Source: Myotis daubentonii
Taxonomy: Eukaryota > Chordata > Mammalia > Chiroptera > Vespertilionidae
Length of the DNA stretch: 64,000 nucleotides
Reading direction: 5' to 3'
Assembly (NCBI RefSeq): GCF_963259705.1
Contig: NC_081861.1
Location: forward strand, 71,219,623-71,283,622
How positions within the stretch are numbered: the first letter of the stretch is position 1; the number at the start of each line of letters is the position of its first letter. This document shows positions 11,132 to 23,247 of this stretch, in pieces. The notes under the pieces are model-generated. The model was not told the DNA's origin. It did not search any database and was given only the letters and a program-made list of their open reading frames with translations. Made by a program: the position numbers and the translations under genes.

Positions 11132-13557
11132 ATGGCTACAAAAAAGTACTTTTCAATAATAAGTTTAAAGGTAAATGGACTAAATGTTTTAATCAAAAGA
11201 CATTGAGTGGATGAATGGATAGAACAACATGACCCATATATTTGCTGTCTACAAGAGACCCACCTCAGAATAAGGGACTCACACAGACTGAAAGTGAAGG
11301 GATGGAAAAATATCTTCAGGCAAATAGAAATGAAAAAAAAGTTGGGGTAACAATACTTATATCAGACAAAATAGACATCAAAGTGAAGGCCATAACAAGA
11401 GATAAGGAAGGCCACTTCATAATACTAAAGGGATTGATACAACAAGAGGATATAACCCTGATAAACGTATATGCACCCAATGCAGGAGCACCCAAATACA
11501 TGAAAAACTCCTGGAAGATATCAAGGGAGAAATTGACAACAATACAATCATAGTAGGGGACTTTAATACACCACTGACATCACTGGATAAATCCTCTAGA
11601 CAAAAAAAAAATCAGCAAAGAACCAGCAATCCTAAATGACTCACTAGATCAGATGGACTTGAATGACATCTTCAGAACACTTCACCCCAAAGCCACGGAA
11701 TATATGTTCTTCTCAAGTGCACATGGGACATTTTCAAAAATAGACCACATATTGGGTCATAAGCAAAGTCTCCCCAAATTCAAGAAGATTGAAATCATAC
11801 CAAGCATCTTCTCAGATCACAATGGCATAACATTAGAAATAAACTACAATCAAAACAACTCGAAATTCTCAAACACTTGGAAGCTGAATAGCATATTATT
11901 AAATATTAATTGGGTTACCAATGAGATCAAAGAAGAAATTAAAAACATCCTGGAAACTAATGACAAATGAAAACACAACAATCCAAAACCTATGGGACAC
12001 AATGAAAGCAGTCCTGAGAGGGAAGTTTATAGCCATACAGGCCGACCTCAAGAAACAAGAAAAATGGTAGTAAATCATCAAACTCTGCAACTTAAAGAAT
12101 TAGAAAGAGAGCAAAAAGAAAATCAAAAAGTGAGCAGAAGGAAGGAGATAATAAAGATTAGAGCAGAAATAAATGGCATCGACACCAAAAAAACAATACA
12201 GAAAATCTATGAAACCAAGAGCTGGTTCTTTGAAAGGATAAACAACATTGATGAACCTCTAGCCAGGTTCACCAAGAAACAAAGAGAGAGGGCCCAAATA
12301 AACAAAATCAGAAATGATAGAAGCGAAATAACAACAGACCCCACAGAAATACAAATGATTGTTAAAAAATACTATGGACAACTCTACTCCAACAAACTAG
12401 ACAACCTTGAGGAAATGGACATATTCCTAGAAAAATGCAACATTCCAACACTCAATCAGGAAGAATCTAAAAATCTCAATAGGCCAATAACTATGGAAAA
12501 AATTGAAGCAGTCATAAAAAAGCTTCCACGGCCATACGGCTTCACAGGGGAGTTTTACCAAACATTCAAGGAAGAACTAAACCTATCCTTCTCAGACTAC
12601 TACAAACAATTCAAGAGGAAGGAACACTTCCAAGCTCATTCTATGAAGCCAGCATCACCCTAATACCAAAACCAGGTAAAGACAACACAATGAAAGAGAA
12701 TTATAGGCCAATATCCCTCATGAACATAGATACCAAAATCCTCAACAAAATCTTAGCAAATCGGATACAGCAGTACATCACAAAGATCATACACCTTGAC
12801 CAAGTAGGATTTAACCCCGGGATGCAAGTCTGGTACAATATCCGCAAATCAATAAACGTGATACATCACATAAACAAATTGAAAGAAAAAAAACACATGG
12901 TCATATCAATTGATGCAGAAAAAACATTTGATAAAATCCAACACCCATTTCTGATCAAAACTCTCGGCAAAGTGGGAATAGAAGGATCATACCAAACATA
13001 ATAAAAGCCATATATGACAAATCCACAGCCAACATCATACTCAATGGACAAAAACTAAACCCATTTCCCCTAAGAACAGAAAAAGATAGGGATGCCCACT
13101 CTCACCATTCCTATTCGACATAGTACTGGAAGTATTAGCCATTGCAATTAAACAAGAAGAAGAAATAAAAGGCATCCGATTTGGAAAAGAAGTAAAACTG
13201 TCCTTATTTGCAGATGACATGATATTATACATAAAAAAACCCAAAGACTCCATCAAAAAACTAGCAGACTTAATAAATGAATTTGGCAATGTAGCAGGAT
13301 ACAAAATTAATGCCAAGAAATCTATGGCATTTCTATATTCCAATAGTGAACTTACAGAAAGAGAGACTAAAAAAGCAATCCCATTTACCATCACACCAAA
13401 AAAATTAAGATACCTAAGAATAAACTTAACTAAAGAGTTAAAAGACCTAAGAAAACTACAGGACGTTGATAAAAGAGATAGAGGAAGACATAAACAGATG
13501 GAAGAACATACCATGTTCTTGTATTGGTAGAATCAACATCATTAAAATGTCCATACT
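11132..13557 (+). pseudogene. L1 ORF2 (endonuclease and reverse transcriptase), broken
   Basis: ATG at 11132 opens MATKKYFSIISLKVNGLNV. The endonuclease domain is recognisable (QETHLRIRDSHR, then SAHGTFSKIDHILGHK near 11716 and SDHNGI near 11812). The reverse transcriptase follows ([18 protein letters not shown] at 12702, [17 protein letters not shown] near 12904, and [11 protein letters not shown] near 13198 with the catalytic ADD). Stops and frameshifts are frequent, the first being TGA at 11204. It ends at about 13557, before the C-terminal cysteine-rich region. Confidence 0.88.
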
Positions 13558-13898
13558 ACGAGGTCTCAGACCTGGAGCCAAGCCTCAGAGCTAAAGCCAG
13601 CTCTCAGCTCCAGTGACATCCATAGAAGGTAAATAAATCTCAGAATTAAAAAAAAAAAAGAACAAAAGAAGAGGTTGGGAGCTTCAGTGACCACCAGACT
13701 GAAAATGGCCCTCAGCCCCTCACCCAGACTGGCCAGGCACCCCAGTGGGGACCCCCATCCTGAAGGAGGTGTGACCAGCTGCAAACAGTCATCATCCCCT
13801 CATCCAGGCTGGCCAGGCACCCAAGTAGGACCCCCACCCTGATCTGGGACATGCTTCAGGGCAAACCAGCCGGCCCCCACTTGTGCACCAGGCCTCTA
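13558..13898 (+). mobile_element. Helitron 3' portion (5' end missing)
   Basis: Matches the reverse complement of the Helitron at 29317-29948: 'cctcagagctaaagccagctc', an A-rich run, then two copies of the ~80-bp 'ccaggcaccccagtgggg' module, ending caccaggcctcta. It is joined on the left to truncated L1 ORF2 and on the right directly to another Helitron. Confidence 0.8.
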
Positions 13899-14368
13899 TC
13901 CTATATAGTAAAAGGGTAATATGCAAACTGACCCTAACAGCAGAAGGACTGGGAATGACTGGTCACTATGACACACACTGACCACCAGGGGGCAGACGCT
14001 CAATGCAGGAGCTGCCCACTGGTGGTCAGGGCGCTCTCACATGGGAGGATCTCTGTTCAGCCACAAGCCAGGCTGATGGCTGCCAGTACAGCAATGGTGG
14101 TGGGAGCCTCTCCTGCCTCCTCAGCAGCACTAAGGATGTCTGACTGCAGCTTAGGTCTCCTCCATGCTGGCAAGTGGGCATCCCCCGAGGGCTGCAGGGC
14201 TGCCAGAGGGATGTCTGATTGCCATCTTAGGTCCAATCCTCTGGGGAGCAGGCCTAAGCCAGCAGGTGGTCATCCCCTGAAGGGTCCCAGACTGTGAGAG
14301 GGCACAGGCCTTGTTGAGGGACCCCCCCACCCCCCAAGTGCACAAATTTTTGTGTATTGTGCCTCTAG
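13899..14368 (+). mobile_element. Non-autonomous Helitron
   Basis: 5' terminus TCCTATATAGTAAAAGGG, the block gaccaccagggggcagacgc with its inverted partner nearby, and the 3' hairpin cacaaatttttgtg ending CTAG at 14368. It is close to the commonest form in the window and abuts the preceding Helitron. Confidence 0.92.
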
Positions 14369-14540
14369 TAATATAAATAAATCTGTAGGTGCAAAACTCG
14401 GTCTAAAAAAATAAACTTTACAATGTAATTGAAGTTTATAATACAAATACTCTGTTTATAACTCCTTTCTTCCTTAGTGATAATAACTAACTTTGTCATT
14501 GTCATCATTATGTCTTTCTTCATATTTCATTATACTTACA

Positions 14541-15196
14541 CTAGAGGCCCGGTGCACAAAATTTGTGCATGTGACGGTCCCCTCAGCCCAGCTTGCAACC
14601 TCTCTAATGCAGGACTCCTCAGGGGATGTCTAACTGCTGGTTTAGGCCCAATCCTGGGGATCAGAGCTAAACCGGCAGTCAGACATTCCTCTCACAATCC
14701 GGGACTGCTGGCTCCTAACTGCTCACCTTCCTGCTTGCCTGATGACCCCTACTGGCGTCCCCGCCAACCTGATCACCCATAACTGCCTCTGCCTGCCAGT
14801 GTGGTCACCCCTAACTGCCCCCCTTACCAACCTGGTAGCCTCCAACTGCCCCACTGTGCCGGCCCAGTCACCTGTAACTGCCCCCCCACCAGCATGGTCA
14901 CCCTTAATTGTCCCCCCTACCAGCCTGTTTGCCACCAACTGCCCCCCTGACAGCCTTCTCACCTGCAACTGCCCCCTCTCTGGCCTGATCACTCCCAACA
15001 CCCCCCCCCCCACCATCCTGATCACCCACAACTTCCATCCCATCCTGGCCTCATCACCTACAACTTCCCTCCCCTCTTGGTCCTTAACCGCCTCTACCTC
15101 AGCCCCACCACCATGGCTTTGTCCAGAAGAACATTCATAAGGTCTCCTGGAAGGTCTCCCATTCTAATTAACATATTACCCTTTTATTAGTATAGA
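14541..15196 (-). mobile_element. Helitron, first of a head-to-tail triplet
   Basis: Starts CTAGAGGCCCGGTGCACAAA at 14541 and ends ttattagtataga at 15196. The body has about 12 C-rich units 'cctggtcacccctaactgcccc', a minisatellite-like run. Next copy begins at the following base. Confidence 0.9.
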
Positions 15197-15827
15197 CTGA
15201 AAGCCTGGTGCAGGGGTGTGTGTGTGTCCCTCAGCCCAGCCTGCACCCTCTGCAATCTAGGATCCCTCAAGGGATCGGACCTAAACAGGCAGTGGGACAT
15301 CCGTCTCACAATCCAAGACTGCTGGCTCCCAACTGCTCACCTGCCTGCCTGCCTGATTGTCCCTAATCACTCTGCCTGCCAACCTGATCACCCCTTAACC
15401 ATTCCCCTGTCATCTTGATAGATGCCTAACTGCTCCCTCGCCATCCCGATTGCCCCTAACTGCCTTCCCCTGCCAGCCTGGTCACCCCTAACTGCCCCCC
15501 CCTGCTGGCCTGGTCGCCCCCAACTGCCTTCTCCTGCTGGCCTGGTTTCCCCTTACTACCCTCTCCTGCAGGCCTGGGTTTCCCCCCCCCCCCAAGTGTC
15601 TTCCCCTGCAGGCCTGGTCACTACCAACTGTTCTCCTCTGCCAGACTGGTTGCCCCTTATTGCCATCCCCTGCTGGCCTGATTGCCCACAACTGCCCTCC
15701 CCACAGGCCATTTTGTGGTGGCCATCTTGTGTCCATATGGGGGCAGCCATCTTTGACCACATGGGGGCAGCCACCTTGTGTGTTGGAGTATTGGTCAATT
15801 TGCATATTACCTCTTTATTAGATAGGA
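15197..15827 (-). mobile_element. Helitron, second of the triplet
   Basis: The start is decayed (CTGAAAGCCTGGTGCA) and the end is tttattagatagga at 15827. It has C-rich units like its left neighbour, then the segment 'ggccattttgtggtggccatcttgtgtcc' and an octamer-like atttgcat near the 5' terminus. Confidence 0.85.
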
Positions 15828-16466
15828 TAGAGGCTTGGTGCATGGGTGGGGGCTGGCTGGTTTGCCTTGAAGGGTGTCCCAGATCAGGGTGGGGGTTCCC
15901 TTGGGGGGCGAGGCAGCCTGGGTGAGGGGCCTGTTTTGATTTGCAGGCCGATTATGCCCCCATTAGAGTGGGGGTCCCCACTGGGGCTGGTGTCAGTCTG
16001 GGAGAGGGGCTGTGGCAATTTGCAGGCCAGCCACACCCCTGTGGGGTGAGGGTCCCTACTGGAGTCATGGCCAGCCTGGGTTAGGGGCTGATGGCTGTTT
16101 GCAGGCTGCCACGTCCCCCAGCGGGGACCCTCACCCCAATGGTGGTGTGGCTAGCCTGGTTGAGCGGCTGAGGGCCTTTTGCAGGCCTCTCCATCAGCGG
16201 CCAGCCCAGGCGACCCAAGCCTCCAACAAGCTCAGGCTGGTTCCTTGGCCACTGCCCATAGGCCCCTCCTTAGGTGGCCTGCCCAGGTGGGCGGCTTATC
16301 TCTTGTTATGGCCTTCTCTTTGATGTCTATTCTTTTGCCTCCTGCCCGCTCCAGCTGACTCCATGGCAGCCACCATCTTTATTCCACTAATTTGCATATT
16401 CCCTCCTGATTGGCTGTGGAGCATTGCCAAGGTATGGTCAATTTACATATTTATTATTAGTGTAGA
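15828..16466 (-). mobile_element. Helitron, third of the triplet (80-bp-module family)
   Basis: Starts TAGAGGCTTGGTGCATG at 15828 and ends tattattagtgtaga at 16466. It holds four ~80-bp units, the same module as at 1530-1800 but on the opposite strand. A short duplicate of the 5' end (ctattattagtgcaga) follows at 16467-16482. Confidence 0.85.
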
Positions 16467-16482
16467 CTATTATTAGTGCAGA

Positions 16483-17695
16483 TGTATTCTTAAACAATAA
16501 GTAGCATGTTTTTCATCCTTTAAAAAATTTACGTGTTAAGTGGCATGTGTATTTTTTGCAATATGTTTTTAAACTCAGCATTATGTTTGTGAGAGTAATA
16601 TAAAATTTATAGTTATAACAATATTTCTTTCACTTAAACTATTGAATAGACTTCAATATATTAAGATTTATTGATTCTTTATTATTGTACATTCATGTCA
16701 TTTTCAGCTATTTATAATTATCAAAATGCTAAAATGAACATTATTGAATATGTATTCCTGAATATGCATTTGAGAGTTCTCTAGGACTGGAATTGTACAG
16801 AGAGGTACATTGTACACTCAACTAGAATTTGCCAGGTTATTTTCCAAAATTTCAAAACTACTTTACTTCCCATGAGGAATTCTAAGGACTCTTTTAGTTG
16901 CACATTATGGCCAAGACTTCCATTGAGATTTTTAAAAGTAAGTATTATACTCCCATGATGCAAATATCAAAACAATATAAAAATATATGCATTGACATAT
17001 TAGTTGTTATTAGTTTAAATGCAGAACTAGAAAAAGAAACAATCACTGCAATAGATTATGTGGGAGTTGATTCCATTAAACAGGAAGGGGACAGCAATGC
17101 ATCCTTCAGGAAGGGATGCTAAAAAAGTAAAGGTACATTATTGAACTGGTTACTGCTGTAGGCAACTAGGGCTCAGTCTTGCTGGGAATTATATGATATA
17201 CCATGTGGAATACCCTTCAATATTGTTGTATGGATGATTCAGAGTAGCCACTTAAGACTGACTGCTCTGATTCTGAGCTGAGGTTTTTTATAGGGCTTTA
17301 TTTAAAGTCTCCAGTGAAAAGACACAGGCTTTATGTGGGACTCTGTCAAATATGCATAGAAGCTCTCCAACTGAGTTCAAGCTGAAATCAGAGGTGGGTC
17401 CAGGTGATATGGCGTAGTATACCAAAATGTCTATAACTACACTGACTTGTTTTCCATATCAAAAGAGTTTCCTAACCTCTCACATAAGCATCCTTAATAG
17501 TTTTTTATATATCCTTATAAAAAAGTGTATGCATGGTAAATTTTCATTCAGTACATTCAGTAAAATGAATATATACTCTATTTTCCCCCATTTCTCATAA
17601 ATCTTTCTTCCAAACAACTTATTTTGTATGTTTTCCCATTTGTATATAACAAAATTTCTTATTCTTTTTAGCACCTGGATATGCTGCTGAATGGA
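16483..17695. other. Non-coding, nothing recognised
   Basis: AT-rich sequence between Helitron blocks. No reading frame with protein-like composition and no RNA gene seen. Confidence 0.5.
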
Positions 17696-18052
17696 TCTAC
17701 ACTAATAATAGACAAACATGGTAATAACTGTACCTTCGTTATGCCCACCATTGGCTGATCAGGATGATATGCAAATTAACCGCCAACAAAGATGGTGGCT
17801 AATTTGTACACTGCAGGCAGGGCAGGACAGCAAGAGCCACCATCCAGGCCCCCGTGTGTGACCTGAGGGTGGGGGCTCAGGCAAAGCGATCGCTGATCGC
17901 CTCGTCCGAGCCCCTGCCCGCCCACCAGAGACACAGGGCCCATTCCCGTGTGTTACCTGGGGGTGGGTGAGGGCTCAGGCGAGGCGATTGGCATCACTTG
18001 CCTTCACCTGAGCCCCCGCCCATCCACCCACCTGCCAGGGACATGAGGCCCT

Positions 18053-18098
<46 letters not shown>

Positions 18099-19676
18099 AT
18101 TTGGCACCCCACATCCTTCGCTGATAGACCACTGTGATTCCAAGTCAGTGAGGGCTGCCTTCAGGCCGCAGCTCCAGGTCCCTCACCTCCACCCCAGGTC
18201 TGAGAGCACAGTGCTGGGCAGAGGCACCCAGGGGTTCGGGAATGCAGAGCCAAGGGCCAGCACAACGTGGGGGGGCTGTGTTTACACCACCAAGTTCCCC
18301 ACTTCTTTCCTGGTCTGCGCATCCCTCCTCCTTCCCATCAGAGGCCCAGCTCCTGCGTACATGCTTGCTGGGCAGGCCCAACTGCACCAGGGAGTGAGCC
18401 ATGGCGATCGGGTTGGCCACATCCTGGGATGGGACTGCCGTACCACGGCGATTCATGAGGGTGATGAGGCCCGTAGGCCATGCGCAGCCCTCGGGAGGTG
18501 GGGGTGGCCTGCCAAGCCAAGTCTGGCTTCAGTGGGGCCAGTGGGAGCCCGAGGCCACCCCAACCCCCACAGGTCCCAGGTGGATGGTGGCTCAGTGGAG
18601 AGTGGTGTCTCCATGCATGGTGCCCAGGATCAGCTGTGAGCTGCTGCAACCCCACCCCATGCATCAGGGAGGGAGAGAAGGCTCGCAGCCACCAGCACCC
18701 TAGGCTGCACCGCCTGTGCCTCAGCATGCCAGTTTGGCAGGGTCCAGAGCAGGTGAGCTGCTCCCTTCCCCCAGTGGTAGAACAGGGAGGAGAGCACTGG
18801 GTGCAGGGAGGGGACCTCAGCTGGGGTCCTCCTGGTGTGGGGAAGGGGCCCAGCTTGGGCCCGGTGGGGAGCTTAGGAAGTCTGGCTAAGCAGGCGCTGG
18901 TTCATACCAACTCTTACTCTGCCATCTTCCTCCAGCTCTTCAAGCTAGCCCCCCTGCCCCACCTGTCTGGGGGAACAGGCTCTGGGTGACCTCTCTGAGC
19001 TCAGACTGTGGACCCAGAGACCTCAAGGAAGAGTGCCCGGCCAGGCCCTGGCAGGGGCCAGTGCAGAACTACCAGGGCAGAGTTGCTTCGGTGTCTCGGT
19101 GATGTTTGCAACTCATCCAAGGAGGAAACCCGACAAGGGAAAGGCCGGGATGCATGAATTGCCAGCAGTTTAGCCACTTGAAAACAGCTCCACTTGGAAT
19201 GTGAAGCTGTTGTATGTTCAGCTGAGAAGTGAGGGGGCTGAACTCCACCGTCGCTGGGCTCCTGTCAGTCCGAGGCCCAAGTGTCCATCACGACAAGGAA
19301 AGAACAGAGCGAGGGGCCTGGAGGAAGGGAGGATAATTGAAGAAAACCATGTCTAGACTTTTCCCAGCCCTCTCCCTCTTTCTGCTGCCTACAAGAGCCC
19401 CAGGCCCAGCCACAGTTCTGTCTTCACCTTTTAGTCCCCTATTCTCCAACCACAGAGGAAAGAAATAAGGAAGGAGTCTGTGCTGCCTTCAGAAAGTATC
19501 TATATACCTGATCGACCAGTTACCTTCCACAGAGGGAGGCCAGACTGCAGCTTACGCCCGCTCCCCACAGGGACATCAGTAGGACATCCTGTGAGGGCTC
19601 CCAGACTGTTAGAGGGGGCAGGCTGGGCTGAGGGATGCCCCCCGAGGGCACAAATTTTTGTGCACTGGGCCTCTAG
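17696..19676 (+). mobile_element. 2-kb Helitron with a long GC-rich insert
   Basis: 5' terminus TCTACACTAATAATAGAC with octamer-like atgcaaat, 3' hairpin cacaaatttttgtg and CTAG at 19676. The interior (about 17820-19480) is GC-rich, unlike the AT-rich flanks, and contains a (GA)n run at 18053-18092. On the minus strand a 103-codon frame (18145-18456) and on the plus strand a 213-codon frame (17998-18639) are open, but I recognise no domain. The insert is a candidate captured host sequence; origin unknown. Confidence 0.82.
18053..18092. repeat. (GA)n in the 2-kb Helitron
   Basis: About 40 bases of GA repeats. Confidence 0.95.
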
Positions 19677-20410
19677 TATACTATAATTTTTAACCAGTAC
19701 GTTACAGATGTTCAATTTGTTTTTTTTATATATTTTCTATTACACTATTTCAGTAAATAGCCTTATTGATAAGACAGTTCATAGGCACACATGTAAAATA
19801 TATCCTCAGTAGTGAATTGCTGGATCCAAGGATAAATGCATTTGCAATTTTGATAGTTATCTTGAAATTGTTTACTAGGGGTTCATATTATTTCATGCCC
19901 CATAAGGAAACTATGAAAGAATCTGTTTTCCTATAGCTTCATCCACATTATGTATTGTTATGTTTATATATTTTTGTTAATCACATAAATAAAAATGTTA
20001 TCTCAATGAAGACTAAATTGCCTATCTTTTACTATAAACATTGTAAAATTTCACATCTGCTTTATATATTTAAAGAACACTTGTTTTTTTAAATAACTGC
20101 TTATGCGTTTTGCCTATATTTGTATTAAGTCTTTTTGCATATATTTGTTTGTTTCTCTGATATATAGAATAAAGAAAGATAGAAATAGATAGATAGATAA
20201 TAGATAATCTCATATTTGTATGAGTTTCTATTTAGTTTGGTCTCGGCCTATTGATTGTGATGGTATCATCTATCAATGTGTGGGGACATTCAACTTGGCC
20301 CCTGCTTTTGAAGTATTCACAGATATTACTCTATTTGGAACCAATATTGTGAGTAGACTGGCCCTTGTAGTTAATATCATCATTGGAAGGTACACTTTAG
20401 CAACCATCAT
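19677..20410. other. Non-coding, nothing recognised
   Basis: AT-rich; includes a short (GATA)n near 20184. No gene seen. Confidence 0.5.
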
Positions 20411-20745
<335 letters not shown>

Positions 20746-20919
20746 AAAAGCAAGTGGTGAGTTAAATAATTAGCTGTCTAGGCCAACCACAGTTTTCTAA
20801 AAAGGGGAACTTTATGGATGGAGTGGCTTGGCTCTTTGATAGTTGAATAGTTGGCAATGCAGTTATTGGAGATGACGTCTTTGAAGTGGATGACTTGGAA
20901 ATCAAATGTTTAATGTCCA

Positions 20920-21138
20920 TCTCAGCTGGTGTAGCTTAGTGATTGAGCATTGACCTATGAACCAGGAGGTCACAGTTTTATTCCCAGTCAGGGCACATGT
21001 CCAGGTTGTGGGCTTGATCCCCAGTGTGTGGTGTGCAGGAGACAGCCAATCAAGGATTCCCTCTCATCATTGATGTTTCTATCTCTCTCTCCCTCGCCCT
21101 TACTCTCTGAAATCAATAAAATAATATATTTTTTAAAA
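20920..21138 (+). mobile_element. Ves SINE
   Basis: Head 'tcagctggtgtagcttagtg', B-box-like 'gtcacagttttattcccagt', pyrimidine-rich 'ctctctctccctcgccc', and the tail 'gaaatcaataaaataatata'. The direct repeat gtttaatgtcca at 20908-20919 and 21139-21150 gives its exact limits. It is more diverged than the SINE at 10096. Confidence 0.92.
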
Positions 21139-21396
21139 GTTTAATGTCCAAAACTTACATTACAATAAAAAAGTTAATTGTTAGGCACTTACACTAAAGT
21201 TTCACAAAATAACATTTATCTTTTGACTTTCTTTGGTGTTTTTCACTATGGAGAAATTTCCATTATTTTTATGTAGCTGAATTATGAATCATTTCCTATA
21301 TGCTGAGTTATAACTAGAAAGACATTTTTATACCAAAATTTCAAAGCATTCTCCCTTATTTTTATCTAATGCATTTATAGGTTCCTTTCTAAAAAA

Positions 21397-21740
21397 TCCT
21401 ATATAATAAAAGGCTAATATGCAAATCTACCAAACAGAGAAACATCTGGTCACTATGACACACACTGACCACCAGGGGGCAGATGCTCAATGCAGGAACT
21501 TCCCCCTGCTGGTCAGTGCACTCCCACAGGGGGAGCACCAGTAGCCAGGCTTATGGCTGGTGAGTGCAGTGGCAGTGGCAAGAGCCTTTCCCACCTCCGC
21601 AGCAGCACTAAGAATTTCCGATTGTTGGCTTAGGCCTGTTCCCCATGGGACGTCCCCCAAGGGCTCCCAGACTGTGAGAGGGCACAGGCCGGGCTGAGGA
21701 ACGACACTGAGTGTATGAATTTAATGCACCAGAACTCTAT
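21397..21740 (+). mobile_element. Non-autonomous Helitron, short canonical form
   Basis: Starts TCCTATATAATAAAAGGC, includes gaccaccagggggcagatgc and its inverted partner, then 'ggcacaggccgggctgagg', and a decayed 3' end (aatgcaccagaactctat). Confidence 0.9.
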
Positions 21741-21762
21741 TATACATATATTTTCTCTAGGG

Positions 21763-21973
21763 CAGTGGTCGGCAAACTCATTAGTCAACAGAGCCAAATA
21801 TCAACAGTACAACGATTGAAATTTCTTTTGAGAGCCAAATTTTTTAAACTTAAACTATATAGGTAGGTACATTGTTATTAACTTAATTAGGGTACTCCTA
21901 AGGCTTAGGAAGAGCCACACTTAATGGCCAAAGAGCCGCATGTGGCTCACGAGCCACAGTTTGCTGACCATGG
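21763..21973 (-). mobile_element. hAT MITE related to the element at 23319-24465
   Basis: The 8-bp target duplication ctctaggg is at 21755-21762 and 21974-21981. The left cagtggtcggcaaactc faces the right gcaaactgtggctcgtgagcc read on the other strand. It is an internal-deletion derivative of the larger hAT: its left half matches that element's right end in reverse, including ttaggagtaccctaattaag, and its right half matches the other element's first 80 bases. Confidence 0.92.
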
Positions 21974-22184
21974 CTCTAGGGGAATCTTTCCTAGTCTACA
22001 GAAGGTATAAATCCAACTAGTTATCTCAATATTATTTATTAAGGTGTCCATCTTGTCCCTTAGGAAAATGCATAAATCACTTTTTTTATGCCTTGGGTAA
22101 GTAGGTATATTGGATTTATATTGTTGTATAATGTATTACCACAAACTTAGTGGCTTAAAACAACACACAGTTATTTTATAGTAT

Positions 22185-22900
22185 CTACTGGGCCCCAGTG
22201 CACGAATTTGTGCACCTTGAAAGGAACTGTGGGCCGTGAGGCTGTGGTGAGCACAAGGGCGGGACTCAGCCCATCTTCCACACCCCCGCCTGGCCCCTCC
22301 CACCACGGGCCATGGTCCCCTGTATGCTGGCAGCCTCATTTCTGCTGCTGCTCCCACATGCTGAGAGTACTGGCCCTGCTCGCACCTGCTGATGGCATGG
22401 AGTGATTAGGGGTCAACGCCATCAGTAGGTGCAAGAGGCGGCTGCTTCCGGGATCGTCCCTCAGGAGCAGGGGGTGGTGAAGAAACCCTCAGGTACAATC
22501 AGGGCTAGCAGTCACCACTCACCCCTGCTGATGGTGCCGAGCATTTGGGGTCAGCACTGGGAACAGGGTGCCAGCAGCGGGTGCGAGCAGTGCCAGTGCT
22601 GGCAGCAGGTGTGAGTGCTGGGTGAGACCGCAGCACATGGGAGCACAGAATTTTCAGTAACCACCAGAGGCTTGCCCCGATGCCAGCGACTGGTGCCCTG
22701 CCTTGGTCTGGCGCCCCTGCTCACCTGCTCCACCATCTTACCACGGCCAATGCCAGTCATGTTCCATACTCTGCCACCTGCTGCCGACACCCACCATGTT
22801 CCACAAGTGCCCCCTGGTGGTCAGCACACGTCATAGAGACTTGTTGTTCGGTTGATCCATGGTTCGGTCTTTTTGAATATTAGCCTTTTATTATATAGGA
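22185..22900 (-). mobile_element. Non-autonomous Helitron, 716 bp
   Basis: Decayed 3' terminus CTACTGGGCCCCAGTGCACGA at the left, 5' terminus tttattatatagga at 22900. The interior has several 'cagcaggtgcgag' type units and the 'gccccctggtggtcagcacacg' block near the 5' end. Confidence 0.87.
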
Positions 22901-23006
22901 TGGTTCAAAAATCCATAATCTTTTCACTGGGTTCTCTTCTCAGAGTTCCATTGAAATAAAGTAAAAATGTTGGCTGGACTATGTCCTTACCTGGAGGTGA
23001 AATTAA

Positions 23007-23247
23007 CCCTACCAGACCGCTGTACCGATTTTTCGGTAATTTCCACACAAAGGTGGAATATTGGCGCTAGATGAAAGGTAGATGAAAGGTAGACCTATTT
23101 TCTACAATGTCTCCAAGTTCCATCTTATTCTAACCACTTGTTTGCATGTAACTAACATTTTTCTATATCATGTTGGTTTTTTCTCTTTAATGCTCAGGAG
23201 CCCAGGTATAGGGGACAGTTAGATTCAGGGCCTCAGGTCTGGTAGGA
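23007..23247. mobile_element. piggyBac-like MITE
   Basis: TTAA at 23003-23006 and 23248-23251 flanks a 241-bp sequence with matching inverted ends, CCTACCAGACC on the left and GGTCTGGTAGG on the right. TTAA targets are diagnostic for piggyBac. There is no transposase coding; a 13-bp internal direct repeat (agatgaaaggtag) lies near 23070-23095. Confidence 0.85.

Larger units (their letters stand above)
7710..13557 (+). mobile_element. LINE-1, near full length at the 5' side, 3' end missing
   Basis: It contains the components in order: 5'UTR (7710-9876), ORF1 (9877-11078), a 53-base spacer and ORF2 (from 11132). The 5'UTR shares long blocks with the L1 at 59.6 kb (for example agctggtgagacagttt at 7782 and agcccagagggtcaga at 7876), which shows it is a genuine L1 5' end and not a chance joining. 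ORF2 stops abruptly at about 13557, where Helitron sequence begins. The 3' part of ORF2, the 3'UTR and the poly(A) are not found downstream, so the copy is 3' truncated. It is dead: a Ves SINE, several stop codons and frameshifts interrupt both frames. Confidence 0.88.

Noticed and set aside
18145..18456. Minus-strand 103-codon frame as a captured exon
   Set aside because: It contains a suggestive stretch (VANPIAMAHSLVQLGLP), but I could not tie it to any protein family, so I list only the GC-rich insert as unassigned.
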